A stretch of DNA of 64,000 bases from Facklamia languida CCUG 37842 (GTDB taxonomy: Bacteria > Bacillota > Bacilli > Lactobacillales > Aerococcaceae): assembly GCF_000245795.1 (NCBI RefSeq), contig NZ_JH601133.1:1423405-1487404 (forward strand), written 5' to 3'. Each line of letters opens with the position of its first letter. Position 1 is the stretch's first letter. Below the pieces are notes generated by a model. The model had not been told where the DNA came from. It did not search any database and was given only the letters and a program-made list of their open reading frames with translations. The position numbers were made by a program, and so were the translations under genes. Positions 54,600 to 62,550 of the stretch are shown here, piece after piece.

Positions 54600-55682
54600 A
54601 TGAAGGGTTTTAATAAGTTTTTTGTTTCATTAGCTTCTGTCTTTATTGGGCTCTTCTTTGGTGCCCTCCTCATGATTAGTTTTGGCTATGATCCGATTAG
54701 GGGCTATGAGTTTCTCTTTACTGGTGCTTTTGGTACACCCTTTGCGATTGGCCAGACGATTCGGGCAGCGACGCCTTTGATCTTTACAGGGCTAGGCTTT
54801 GCGGTCGCTTATACGGCTGGTTTCTTTAATATTGGACTTTCTGGTCAAGCGCTTTGGGGCTGGCTTGCTTCGGTCTGGGTGGCACTTGCCTTAGGCGAAG
54901 CGCCCATGTGGCTGACTTTACCTGTGGCGATTATTGCTGGCACCCTAGCAGGAGCCTTATGGGCGGCGATAGCGGGTGTCTTGAAGGCTTACTTTAATAC
55001 CAGTGAAGTCATCGTTACCATTATGCTGAACTATGTATCGATCTATGTGGTTGATTATCTGATCCGGAATGTTATTACCGATCGTGCTGACCGCACGCCT
55101 ACTGTAGGGGCCAATGCGTCCTTGAAGATGGACTTTCTCAGTCAGTGGACTCAGAATTCCACGATTCATGGTGGAATCTTCTTGGCCCTAATCGCCGCTG
55201 TCTTGGTGATGATTCTGATGGCTCGGACAACCACCGGTTTTGAATTAAAGACGGTTGGTTTAAATCCACATGCAGCAAAATACGCAGGAATGTCGGCTAA
55301 GAAGAATATTATCCTCGCCATGTTCATTTCCGGTGCCTTAGCCGGTCTCGGCGGCGTGATGAATGGTTTGGGGGAATTTGGCTTTATCAACTTACAAAAT
55401 GGGGTGGCACCAGCGATCGGCTTTAATGGAATGGCGGTTGCCTTGTTAGGTATTAACCATCCAATCGGTGTGATCTTTGCTGCCTTGTTATTCGGGGCCT
55501 TGAACACAGGGGCTTCCACTATGGCGCTCTTTGCCAAGATTCCTCAGGAAGTTGTCAATATCGTGATTGGAATTATTATTTTCTTTGTGGGGGCCAACTA
55601 TATTATTACTTATTTTTCTGACCGGCACCAGACGCGCAAAATTCGCCAAACTAAGCTGATGCAAGAAGAGGGGGAAGTCTAA
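54600..55682 (+). CDS. nupB: Nucleoside ABC transporter permease (NupB/YufP-like)
   Basis: 360-residue membrane permease of the BPD_transp_2 type with about nine or ten helices and the conserved GFAVAYTAGFFNIGLSGQAL block near residues 65-84. It begins two bases after nupA and its stop overlaps the start of nupC, so the three genes are coupled. Substrate is likely purine nucleosides by family, but is not shown by sequence. Confidence 0.9.
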   Translation: MKGFNKFFVSLASVFIGLFFGALLMISFGYDPIRGYEFLFTGAFGTPFAIGQTIRAATPLIFTGLGFAVAYTAGFFNIGLSGQALWGWLASVWVALALGEAPMWLTLPVAIIAGTLAGALWAAIAGVLKAYFNTSEVIVTIMLNYVSIYVVDYLIRNVITDRADRTPTVGANASLKMDFLSQWTQNSTIHGGIFLALIAAVLVMILMARTTTGFELKTVGLNPHAAKYAGMSAKKNIILAMFISGALAGLGGVMNGLGEFGFINLQNGVAPAIGFNGMAVALLGINHPIGVIFAALLFGALNTGASTMALFAKIPQEVVNIVIGIIIFFVGANYIITYFSDRHQTRKIRQTKLMQEEGEV

Positions 55683-56641
55683 TGTCTATCTCATTACTCG
55701 CGTTAATCGTTTCATCGACCCTAGTTTATTCTGCCCCTTTAATCTTTACCGCCTTAGGGGGTGTCTTCTCTGAAAGGTCTGGAATTGTGAATGTCGGCTT
55801 GGAAGGCATTATGGTGATTGGCGCCTTAGCTTCTGTGCTCTTTAATCTCTTCTTTGGGGATCGATTCGGCAATGACTTAACTCCCTGGCTAGCGGTCCTA
55901 GCAGGGGGACTCGCAGGGGTTGCCTTTTCATTAATTCATGCAGTTGCCACGGTTCATTTGAGAGCGGACCATATTATTTCTGGGACTGTCTTGAACCTCA
56001 TTGCTCCCGCCTTAGCTGTTTTCCTCGTTCGGGTTATCTACGACGGTCGTGGTGAGACCCCATCGATCGCTCATTCCTTTGGTTATGACAATATTCCGCT
56101 CTTAAGTAAGATCCCTGTGATCGGACCGATCTTCTTTCAAACTACGTCTGAGCCTGCCTTCGCTGGAATGATCGTGGCAGTCTTGGCCTGGGTCGTCATC
56201 TATAAGACCAGCTTTGGCTTACGTCTCCGTTCAGTCGGTGAACATCCCCAGGCAGCGGACACTTTAGGTGTGAATGTCTATCTGATGCGGTATGCAGGCG
56301 TGCTCTTATCAGGTCTCTTTGGAGGGATTGGTGGAGCAGTGCTAGCTAATTCGATTACATTAAAGTTCACCATCTCAACCATCGCTGGACAAGGTTTCAT
56401 GGCGATGGCTGCCATGATCTTTGGTAAGCATCATCCAATTGGGGCAATGGGAGCAGCCATCTTCTTTGGCTTTGCCCAATCCTTAGCAGTCATTGGCTCC
56501 CGTATCCCCCTGATTGGAAATATTCCGCCTGTCTTCTTACAGATCGCACCGTACGTTATTACGATCATCGTGCTTGTTGGAATAGTCGGCCAGTCTAAGG
56601 GACCCGCTGCTAATGGAACCACCTACATTAAGTCAAAATAG
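55682..56641 (+). CDS. nupC: Nucleoside ABC transporter permease (NupC/YufQ-like)
   Basis: 319-residue permease with about eight or nine helices. The N-terminus has TALGGVFSERSGIVNVGLEG near 26-45, the family signature, and GKHHPIGAMGAAIFFGFAQ lies near the end. It overlaps nupB by one base (TAATG). It is the last gene of the operon before a terminator. Confidence 0.9.
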   Translation: MSISLLALIVSSTLVYSAPLIFTALGGVFSERSGIVNVGLEGIMVIGALASVLFNLFFGDRFGNDLTPWLAVLAGGLAGVAFSLIHAVATVHLRADHIISGTVLNLIAPALAVFLVRVIYDGRGETPSIAHSFGYDNIPLLSKIPVIGPIFFQTTSEPAFAGMIVAVLAWVVIYKTSFGLRLRSVGEHPQAADTLGVNVYLMRYAGVLLSGLFGGIGGAVLANSITLKFTISTIAGQGFMAMAAMIFGKHHPIGAMGAAIFFGFAQSLAVIGSRIPLIGNIPPVFLQIAPYVITIIVLVGIVGQSKGPAANGTTYIKSK

Positions 56642-56655
56642 AATTCGAATTAGAA

Positions 56656-56690
56656 TGAGTGGCTCATCCTTGAGTCGCTCATTTATTTAT
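56656..56690 (+). terminator. Intrinsic terminator after nupC
   Basis: TGAGTGGCTCA and TGAGTCGCTCA pair with two G-T pairs around TCCT, followed by TTTATTTATT. Confidence 0.8.
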
Positions 56691-57038
56691 TGACACCGAC
56701 TATTTTATCCCTGATCATCCATGGTTAGAGCAAGAGCTAATCCTGACTTTCATTTTATGTAAGGATGGCTCGATGTGGATTCCTAGCTTTGTGATGTTTC
56801 GGTGTTTTTATTATACTCCAATCAATTCAGTAAAAGCGTCCAGCAGATATGTCGTCTGGTAGTATCGGGCATTGAAATTAGATAGAAACTACTTATTGAT
56901 TAAAGTAGCCGGATAATTTATGATGGACTTAGGAAAAGGCTTCACGATGATCTCAAATCAACTTGTAGAGGCGGTCTACTCAAAGGCAATCTTCCCGATT
57001 TCCTATTTCTATTTTCTTTTTCAAAGGGGGTTTCGAAG
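56691..57038. other. Intergenic region ahead of the LytTR gene
   Basis: About 350 AT-rich bases without a gene. Short hairpins are possible (CTACTT/AAGTAG near 56887-56905). AAAGGGGG at 57023-57030 is a ribosome site pointing to the TTG at 57039. The frame of the LytTR gene stays open back to a TAG at 56966. Confidence 0.55.
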
Positions 57039-57041
57039 TTG

Positions 57042-57055
57042 ATATATATATATAT
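57042..57055 (+). repeat. (AT)7 tract behind a TTG start codon
   Basis: Seven AT units directly follow TTG 57039-57041, which lies nine bases after AAAGGGGG. With seven units the TTG frame stops within about 20 codons. Losing one unit or gaining two would join the TTG to the LytTR frame. Confidence 0.85.
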
Positions 57056-57127
57056 AAATATGGAAAAAGTCAAGAAATTCCATTTGATCAATTAATTCAG
57101 TCACAGCTTCCTTATCAATTTAAGATA

Positions 57128-57787
57128 ATGAACCTTGATGAACCCCAATTTCACTTGTTCGATTACTGCTTTATGAAAGAGTTCCATCAGCATCTCCATA
57201 TTTTTTATTGGCCTGAGGGTGTTTCACAAAGGGGTCTTGATTTCTTAGATTTTTTGGAACAGAGTGGTTTGCTTCACCATCTCGTAATTGTTTACGACTC
57301 CTTTACTGTTTATCAAAAAGTTAAGACCTATCAAGCGCAATTATTTTGTTTATGTTCTAATTTGGGGTCGATCCCTTTGCTGGACCAGCTTCAACTCATT
57401 GCGATTTTCTTCCATTTCGAAAGAGATTTCCAGTTACAAGCGATCTGTCACCGTCTGGAGGATATATCGCTGATTCAGCGTGATCCAGGGAGTCACTATC
57501 TGACAGTGAAATTTATTAATGGGGCTTTTGAGCGCCTAAGAGAACCACTCAGTAATTTTGACTACTTACAACCCCTTTTCTTTGCAGTCAATCGCGGGCT
57601 CCTTATCAATCATTTAGCGGTCGAGCAGATTAATCTCTCAAGTCAAACAGTCAAACTGGTTGATGGTGAGCTGGTTAGGGTCAATCAGGCAAAATTCCAA
57701 GCAAATTTTATAGGTGATGACTCTTTTCACGGCCAAATTTTGCGTTTTCGCGGCCAATTTAATCGATTTCGATCCTCAAGAGACTGA
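57128..57787 (+). CDS. AgrA/ComE-like LytTR regulator with degenerate receiver domain; start uncertain
   Basis: From ATG 57128 the product has 219 residues, but that ATG has no ribosome site and the coding frame clearly continues upstream (residues IYIYKYGKSQEIPFDQLIQS and on). If joined to TTG 57039 it would be 248 residues, the usual AgrA/ComE size. The C-terminal third is a LytTR DNA-binding domain (FFAVNRGLLINHLAVEQINL, LVDGELVRVNQAKF). The N-terminal part keeps the receiver outline, but the acidic pocket and phosphoacceptor Asp are replaced (HIFYWPEG). Either a phase-variable gene, a frameshifted one, or one using a rare start. Confidence 0.65.
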   Translation: MNLDEPQFHLFDYCFMKEFHQHLHIFYWPEGVSQRGLDFLDFLEQSGLLHHLVIVYDSFTVYQKVKTYQAQLFCLCSNLGSIPLLDQLQLIAIFFHFERDFQLQAICHRLEDISLIQRDPGSHYLTVKFINGAFERLREPLSNFDYLQPLFFAVNRGLLINHLAVEQINLSSQTVKLVDGELVRVNQAKFQANFIGDDSFHGQILRFRGQFNRFRSSRD

Positions 57788-57826
57788 TTCGGTATATAAT
57801 GAAGATACTGATCAGTCTTTTTTGTT
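57781..57826 (+). terminator. Terminator after the LytTR gene
   Basis: AGACTGAT pairs with ATCAGTCT around 22 bases, followed by TTTTTTGTTTT. The stem includes the stop codon of the LytTR gene. Confidence 0.75.
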
Positions 57827-57828
57827 TT

Positions 57829-58392
57829 ATGGAAGATATGCCCAATCTCTATGAGACGCTCTTATCAGAGCCCATGGAGGCCAATCTTTTAGCATGGCTT
57901 TTGATTCCTGGTTTTGCCGTTTTGATTTACATGTTTAATGTTAAGTTCAATAATTTGGAATTATACCGCATGGGTCTATCTAAACGGTGTCGGTATAAAT
58001 GGAAGATTTTGGCTTTGAGCCAAGGGCTGATTCTTTTGATGATGGGGGCTAGTTTGTTTTTTGCATGGGTCTTTTATCAACAACCAGTCGTTCTAGGAGA
58101 TATTATATTTAGCCTCTGTCAGCTAGCCTTGCTGTTGACTGTGATTGCTTTGGTTACTGCTTTGGCTTGGACGTTCTTTAACCATTCGTTACTTGCAACG
58201 ATTCTAACGATCGCCATGGGTTTGATGATGCCATGGTTAACGATTCAGCCTTGGTTTATCACTTTTTTTGCGATTGACCAAGCTCCATATGGCACAGCAA
58301 TCTTGGTCTTATTAATTAAAATGGTTTTATTTTTTATGGTGGGGTATCTATTCGATAAGAAAATGATGGCCCATCGTCAAGTAATCTATTAG
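57829..58392 (+). CDS. Multi-helix membrane protein, unknown
   Basis: 187 residues from ATG 57829 (a frame from 57799 would begin inside the terminator hairpin). Five or six hydrophobic helices: about 27-42, 63-87, 93-125, 133-147 and 160-180. No family is recognised. No good ribosome site precedes it. It sits between the LytTR regulator and an anchored protein; in streptococcal LytTR systems (HdrRM, BrsRM) a membrane protein next to the regulator acts as its inhibitor, which is only an analogy here. Confidence 0.55.
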   Translation: MEDMPNLYETLLSEPMEANLLAWLLIPGFAVLIYMFNVKFNNLELYRMGLSKRCRYKWKILALSQGLILLMMGASLFFAWVFYQQPVVLGDIIFSLCQLALLLTVIALVTALAWTFFNHSLLATILTIAMGLMMPWLTIQPWFITFFAIDQAPYGTAILVLLIKMVLFFMVGYLFDKKMMAHRQVIY

Positions 58393-58401
58393 GAGGATCC
58401 C

Positions 58402-59199
58402 ATGACAAGAACAAAAAAGATAATCCTTTCAATCCTCATCTTGCTATTCGTATTAGGAATTAGTGGGGGCGTGGTCTACTTTTTTTATTTTAGTCCAAGT
58501 AATGTACAGAAACGGTCCTTGGAAGAAATTAGCCAAGGAGAGGTGAACCCACAGCATACGACACCTTATCTTAAGAATGAGACTTATTTGGCTACCTTAG
58601 CTGCTTTTGATCAATCTGATCACGAAAAAGACCCGGATTCCCAAGCCCAGCAGATCTTATTCGATAGTTTGATGCAATTCAATAACCACCAACAAGTCAC
58701 CTATTCCTATGTCATGCGTCCCTTTGAAGGCTACCAAGAAGTCCAACTCAAAGGAGGCTTCGATCAGGAACGACAATTATTCTATGAACAAGTCACCTAT
58801 CCGGACCATCAACAATTGATTTATTATCAGCAAGGAACACTCCATACACTTTCTTCCTATGGGCCTGAGAATAGTTTTGAACAAGAAGGGTCAATACAAG
58901 AGATGATCCTTCCTCAAGCCTTATTCTTAGACTATTTAGTCACTTTCAAAGAGAGTCAAGATCTAGTTCTCAAGGACCAGGGTTCTAGCTATCAATTGGA
59001 AGGTGATTTGGGACAAGAATTTTCAACCTATCTCTTCGGTCATTGGACCGTGGAGGTAGACAAAGCAAGTCATCAAGTGGTCGCTTTACAAGTGAATCAA
59101 GCAGGAAATCTTGTCCTTGATATTCAACGGCTTGATTATTCAGACCAAGCAGGTCCGAGTGAACAAGAGATTGAGGATTTGGTGGGTAGTCTCTCGTGA
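58402..59199 (+). CDS. Membrane-anchored exported protein, unknown
   Basis: 265 residues: one N-terminal membrane helix (about 6-28) without lipobox, then a hydrophilic extracytoplasmic region rich in Gln, Tyr and Asp with alternating beta-type pattern (QEVQLKGGFDQERQLFYEQV and similar). The outline recalls LolA-like lipoprotein-carrier folds but no motif proves it. ATG 58402 follows TAGGAGGATCC, nine bases after the previous stop, so it is cotranscribed with the membrane protein. Confidence 0.6.
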   Translation: MTRTKKIILSILILLFVLGISGGVVYFFYFSPSNVQKRSLEEISQGEVNPQHTTPYLKNETYLATLAAFDQSDHEKDPDSQAQQILFDSLMQFNNHQQVTYSYVMRPFEGYQEVQLKGGFDQERQLFYEQVTYPDHQQLIYYQQGTLHTLSSYGPENSFEQEGSIQEMILPQALFLDYLVTFKESQDLVLKDQGSSYQLEGDLGQEFSTYLFGHWTVEVDKASHQVVALQVNQAGNLVLDIQRLDYSDQAGPSEQEIEDLVGSLS

Positions 59200-59242
59200 G
59201 CGATAGAAGATGATGGACGACCACAAATTGATCATTATTTAT

Positions 59243-59267
59243 AACTGGCCCTGGGGTCAGTTTTTTT
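59243..59267 (+). terminator. Intrinsic terminator
   Basis: AACTGGCCC and GGGGTCAGTT pair with small irregularities, followed by T7. It separates the accessory module from ylxM-ffh. Confidence 0.8.
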
Positions 59268-59362
59268 GCCTAGATAGGATTGGTTGACCGTCATGATTGC
59301 ATTTGTACTTACCCTTTAAGCATGATAGAATAAGGAATAGTTTAATTGAGGAGGGGCAAGTC

Positions 59363-59689
59363 ATGACGCTTGAGAAGACGGTCTATATGAATCAACTCCT
59401 GTCCTATTATGGGACGCTTTTAACCGATAAGCAGGCCAGTGTCATGCAAGCCTACTATGAAGCGGATTATTCACTAGCCGAAATCGCGGAGAATTTGCAG
59501 ATTAGTCGCCAAGCAGTCCATGATACCATCAGGCGTTCGGAAGAGGCTTTGAATCACTATGAGGACCAGCTCCAACTCAAGAAGAAGAGTGACCAGCGTT
59601 GGCAAGCTTTAGAAGAATTAACCCAACTCTTACAAGGACAAGAACAAGCCTTGCACCTGGTCCATCAATTAATTGAACTCGAACAATAA
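59363..59689 (+). CDS. ylxM: UPF0122 helix-turn-helix protein YlxM
   Basis: 108 residues with a sigma-like HTH: LTDKQASVMQAYYEADYSLA then EIAENLQISRQAVHDTIRRS. YlxM stimulates the SRP GTPase in streptococci. ATG 59363 follows GAGGAGGGGC; the frame open from 59297 lies upstream. ffh follows after 17 bases, the conserved order. Confidence 0.93.
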   Translation: MTLEKTVYMNQLLSYYGTLLTDKQASVMQAYYEADYSLAEIAENLQISRQAVHDTIRRSEEALNHYEDQLQLKKKSDQRWQALEELTQLLQGQEQALHLVHQLIELEQ

Positions 59690-59706
59690 GCATAAAGGAG
59701 TCAGCC

Positions 59707-61179
59707 ATGGCATTTGAAGGACTATCACAACGATTACAAGATTCAATCTCACAAGTCGGTAAGGGCGGCAAGATTACTGAGGCGGACCTTAAGCAGATGA
59801 TGCGGGAAATCCGCTTAGCCTTATTAGAAGCGGACGTTAACTTCAAGGTCGTGAAGACCTTCGTCAAGCAAGTGAATGAACGAGCGCTGGGTTCGGAAGT
59901 GCTCCAGTCTTTATCACCCGCTCAACAAGTGGTTAAGATTGTCGATGAAGAATTAACCGAATTAATGGGGGGCGAACAAGTTCCCTTAAATCTTGCCACT
60001 CAACCACCGACGGTTATTATGATGGCGGGGTTACAAGGGGCAGGTAAGACCACGACGGTTGGTAAATTAGCCAATTATCTCAAAGAACAAGGACTCAAAC
60101 GACCCCTCTTGGTAGCTGGAGACGTCTATCGTCCAGCAGCGATCGACCAACTAGAGACCATCGGTCGCCAGTTGAACTTTGAGGTCTTTAGTCAAGGAAC
60201 GGATGTGAGTCCCGTTGAGATTGCCCGGCAAGCTCTAGAACGCGCCCGCATTCAAGGTAATGACGTGGTCTTGATCGATACGGCCGGGCGGTTACATGTC
60301 AATGAAGAATTGATGAATGAATTGAAGCAGATTAAAGCGGCCGTTCATCCGGATGAGATTCTTTTGACAGTGGATGCGATGACCGGTCAAGATGCGGTCA
60401 ATGTCGCCCAGGCCTTTAATGATGCTTTAGATATCACTGGGGTTATTATTACCAAGCTAGACGGGGACACCCGGGGTGGGGCGGCCCTCTCCATTCGGTC
60501 CATCATTGATAAGCCGATCAAATTTACCGGTCAAGGAGAACAATTAAATGCCTTAGAACCCTTCCACCCGGACCGGATGTCTAGCCGGATTCTGGGTATG
60601 GGGGATATGATGACCCTGATCGAGAAGGCTCAGCAGGACTTTGATGAAGAAGAAGCTGCCAAGATGGCAGATAAGATTAAGGATGCTTCCTTTGACTTTA
60701 ATGACTTTATTGACCAGATGGACCAAGTCCGTAAGATGGGTCCTTTGAAGGATCTTATCAAGATGATCCCTGGGATTAACAAGGTTCCTGGTATTCAGGA
60801 CTTTAATATAGATGACAAGGATATGAACCGGATCAGGGCCGTCGTTCAATCGATGACACCTTATGAACGTACCCATCCTGATGAGATATCGCAAAGCCGG
60901 CGGCGCCGGATTGCTAGTGGGTGCGGTCAGACCTTGAATGAAGTCAACCAATTGATTAAACAATTCAATCAATCAAGAAATATGATGGCCCAGATGTCCA
61001 ATGGGAAGATGAGTGGGATGAACAAGATGATGAACCAGATGCAGCAACAAGCAGGTGGGAAGTCTGGCATGCCTCAAATGCCAAATATGGGCAAGATGAA
61101 GTCGCCGCAACAATTAAAGAAGGAGCAAGAACAAAAGCAAATTGCCCGACTCTTAAAGAAGAAAAAGAAACGTAAATAA
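59707..61179 (+). CDS. ffh: Signal recognition particle protein Ffh
   Basis: 490-residue SRP54 GTPase: N domain (1-90), G domain with GLQGAGKTTT near 107, DTAGR and TKLDGDTRGGAA. The methionine-rich M domain (about 300-450) binds SRP RNA and signal sequences, with RRRRIASGCGQT, and the C-terminus is Lys-rich. It targets membrane proteins cotranslationally. The start follows AAAGGAGTC. Confidence 0.98.
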   Translation: MAFEGLSQRLQDSISQVGKGGKITEADLKQMMREIRLALLEADVNFKVVKTFVKQVNERALGSEVLQSLSPAQQVVKIVDEELTELMGGEQVPLNLATQPPTVIMMAGLQGAGKTTTVGKLANYLKEQGLKRPLLVAGDVYRPAAIDQLETIGRQLNFEVFSQGTDVSPVEIARQALERARIQGNDVVLIDTAGRLHVNEELMNELKQIKAAVHPDEILLTVDAMTGQDAVNVAQAFNDALDITGVIITKLDGDTRGGAALSIRSIIDKPIKFTGQGEQLNALEPFHPDRMSSRILGMGDMMTLIEKAQQDFDEEEAAKMADKIKDASFDFNDFIDQMDQVRKMGPLKDLIKMIPGINKVPGIQDFNIDDKDMNRIRAVVQSMTPYERTHPDEISQSRRRRIASGCGQTLNEVNQLIKQFNQSRNMMAQMSNGKMSGMNKMMNQMQQQAGGKSGMPQMPNMGKMKSPQQLKKEQEQKQIARLLKKKKKRK

Positions 61180-61186
61180 ATTTTTT

Positions 61187-61222
61187 GAAGTGTAAAGCAA
61201 AAAAGCTTTACACTTCATTATT
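61187..61222 (+). terminator. Terminator after ffh
   Basis: GAAGTGTAAAGC (61187-61198) and GCTTTACACTTC (61205-61216) form a perfect 12-bp stem with an A6 loop; an imperfect T run (ATTATTTTT) follows. The right arm also contains the -35 box of the rpsP promoter. Confidence 0.88.
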
Positions 61223-61235
61223 TTTCTGTTAGTAT
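61207..61235 (+). promoter_or_regulatory. rpsP promoter overlapping the ffh terminator
   Basis: -35 TTTACA at 61207-61212 lies inside the terminator stem. The -10 is TAGTAT at 61230-61235 with 17-base spacing, or TATACT at 61233-61238 with 20. GGAGGTGAATTG ahead of ATG 61271 gives a strong ribosome site. Confidence 0.7.
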
Positions 61236-61270
61236 ACTAAATTGTGAGATAACTAATGGAGGTGAATTGA

Positions 61271-61543
61271 ATGGCAGTTAAGATGCGTTTAAGACGTTCA
61301 GGCGCTAAGAAGCGTCCTTTCTACCGGATCGTTGTAGCGGATTCTCGCTCACCACGTGATGGACGAATCATTGATAAGATCGGAACTTATAATCCAGTTG
61401 CAGATCCAGAAGAATTAGTGATCGAAGAAGAGAAAGCTCTTGAATGGTTAGCAAAGGGTGCACAACCTTCTGATACCGTTCGCAACTTATTATCTAGTCA
61501 AGGAATCATGCAAAAATTCCACGAATCAAAGCAAGCTAAATAG
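61271..61543 (+). CDS. rpsP: 30S ribosomal protein S16
   Basis: 90 residues with the S16 start [20 protein letters not shown] and [19 protein letters not shown]. It begins after GGAGGTGA. It leads the rpsP-khpA part of the cluster. Confidence 0.98.
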   Translation: MAVKMRLRRSGAKKRPFYRIVVADSRSPRDGRIIDKIGTYNPVADPEELVIEEEKALEWLAKGAQPSDTVRNLLSSQGIMQKFHESKQAK

Positions 61544-61579
61544 TCAAACAAGTGACAATGCATTAAGGATGTGTTCTCA

Positions 61580-61858
61580 ATGAATGAACCGATTGAAAGT
61601 TTAATTCGCACGATGGTGACACCCTTAGTTGACCATCCCGATGATTTCCAGATTGAACGTCATGAGACAGAAGACTTTATGGAATACCATTTAATTCTTC
61701 ATCCCGATGATGTCGGTCGAATCATTGGTAAGAAAGGGCGGGTGATCCGCGCAATTCGCACAATCGTTTACAGTGTGAAGGTGCGGGATATGAAGCGTCC
61801 TCGAATTGTGATTGCGGATGATTTGAATCAAGATGACGATGATAATGAAGAAGCATAA
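61580..61858 (+). CDS. khpA: RNA-binding KH-domain protein KhpA (YlqC)
   Basis: 92 residues with a single KH domain: HPDDVGRIIGKKGRVIRAIR is the GxxG loop. KhpA pairs with KhpB/EloR and affects cell elongation and RNA. GTG 61571 is in frame, but ATG 61580 matches the family start. It sits between rpsP and rimM as usual. Confidence 0.93.
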   Translation: MNEPIESLIRTMVTPLVDHPDDFQIERHETEDFMEYHLILHPDDVGRIIGKKGRVIRAIRTIVYSVKVRDMKRPRIVIADDLNQDDDDNEEA

Positions 61859-61860
61859 GC

Positions 61861-61932
61861 GCTCAGGTCAGTAGACCGTGAGCGGTCCTGCTTCTGCAGG
61901 AGTGAAGTAGCTGGTATACTTCGCTCTTTTTT
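61861..61932 (+). terminator. Triple-hairpin region ending in an intrinsic terminator
   Basis: Three hairpins in a row: GCTCAGGTC/GACCGTGAGC (61861-61883, one bulge), TCCTGC-TTCT-GCAGGA (61886-61901), then GAGTGAAGTA/TACTTCGCTC (61900-61926) followed by T6. Hairpins two and three share two bases and so compete. The layout suggests attenuation or processing between khpA and rimM. Confidence 0.75.
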
Positions 61933-62028
61933 AATTATGAGGCAAATAAGAAGGTATCGGGTCAATTAATATTGAGGAAATTGGTCATTTGACACCAAGA
62001 GGGTCGAGCTAGGGAGGAGAGGATTTAG

Positions 62029-62550
62029 GTGACTTTTTATCGGATTGCTAGAATTGTGAACACGTACGGGATCAAGGGGCAAGTGAAGGTACTCTTAGAT
62101 ACTGATTTCATCGAAGAGCGCTTTGCCAAGGGGAACCGGCTCTTTATTATTGAGGGGGACCGCCAGGTAGCTCAAGTGACAGTCGCTCACTTCAGACCGC
62201 AAAAGGGCGCCTATGTGGTGGACTTTGAAGAGTTTAATTCCATTAACCAAGTGGAGGCCTTTAAGGGGATGGAACTGGCCATTGACAACCAGGACCAGAT
62301 GCCTTTAGAAGAAGGTTCCTACTACCACCACCAAATCATCGGCCTAGAAGTTTTTGATGAAGAAGGCCAAAAGGTCGGAGTCATTAAGGAGATTATGTCG
62401 CTACCGGCTAATGATGTCTGGGTGGTTAAACCGGCTCATGCTGGCAAGGAGATCTTACTCCCATTTATTGAAGATGTTGTTAAAGAAGTTGACCTGGACA
62501 ACCAGCGTGTGGTGATTGAACGGATGGAGGGATTGATTGATGAAGATTGA
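62029..62550 (+). CDS. rimM: Ribosome maturation factor RimM
   Basis: 173 residues: N-terminal RimM barrel ([20 protein letters not shown]) and C-terminal PRC barrel ([39 protein letters not shown]). It assists maturation of the 30S head with S19. The start is GTG 62029 behind GGGAGGAGAGG. It overlaps trmD by 11 bases. Confidence 0.96.
   Translation: MTFYRIARIVNTYGIKGQVKVLLDTDFIEERFAKGNRLFIIEGDRQVAQVTVAHFRPQKGAYVVDFEEFNSINQVEAFKGMELAIDNQDQMPLEEGSYYHHQIIGLEVFDEEGQKVGVIKEIMSLPANDVWVVKPAHAGKEILLPFIEDVVKEVDLDNQRVVIERMEGLIDED

Noticed and set aside
55166..55537. 123-codon minus-strand frame inside nupB
   Set aside because: Antisense shadow rich in Lys, Ala and Pro, without start signals.
60553..60972. 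139-codon minus-strand frame inside ffh
   Set aside because: Lies opposite the Ffh G-M domain and has no independent support.
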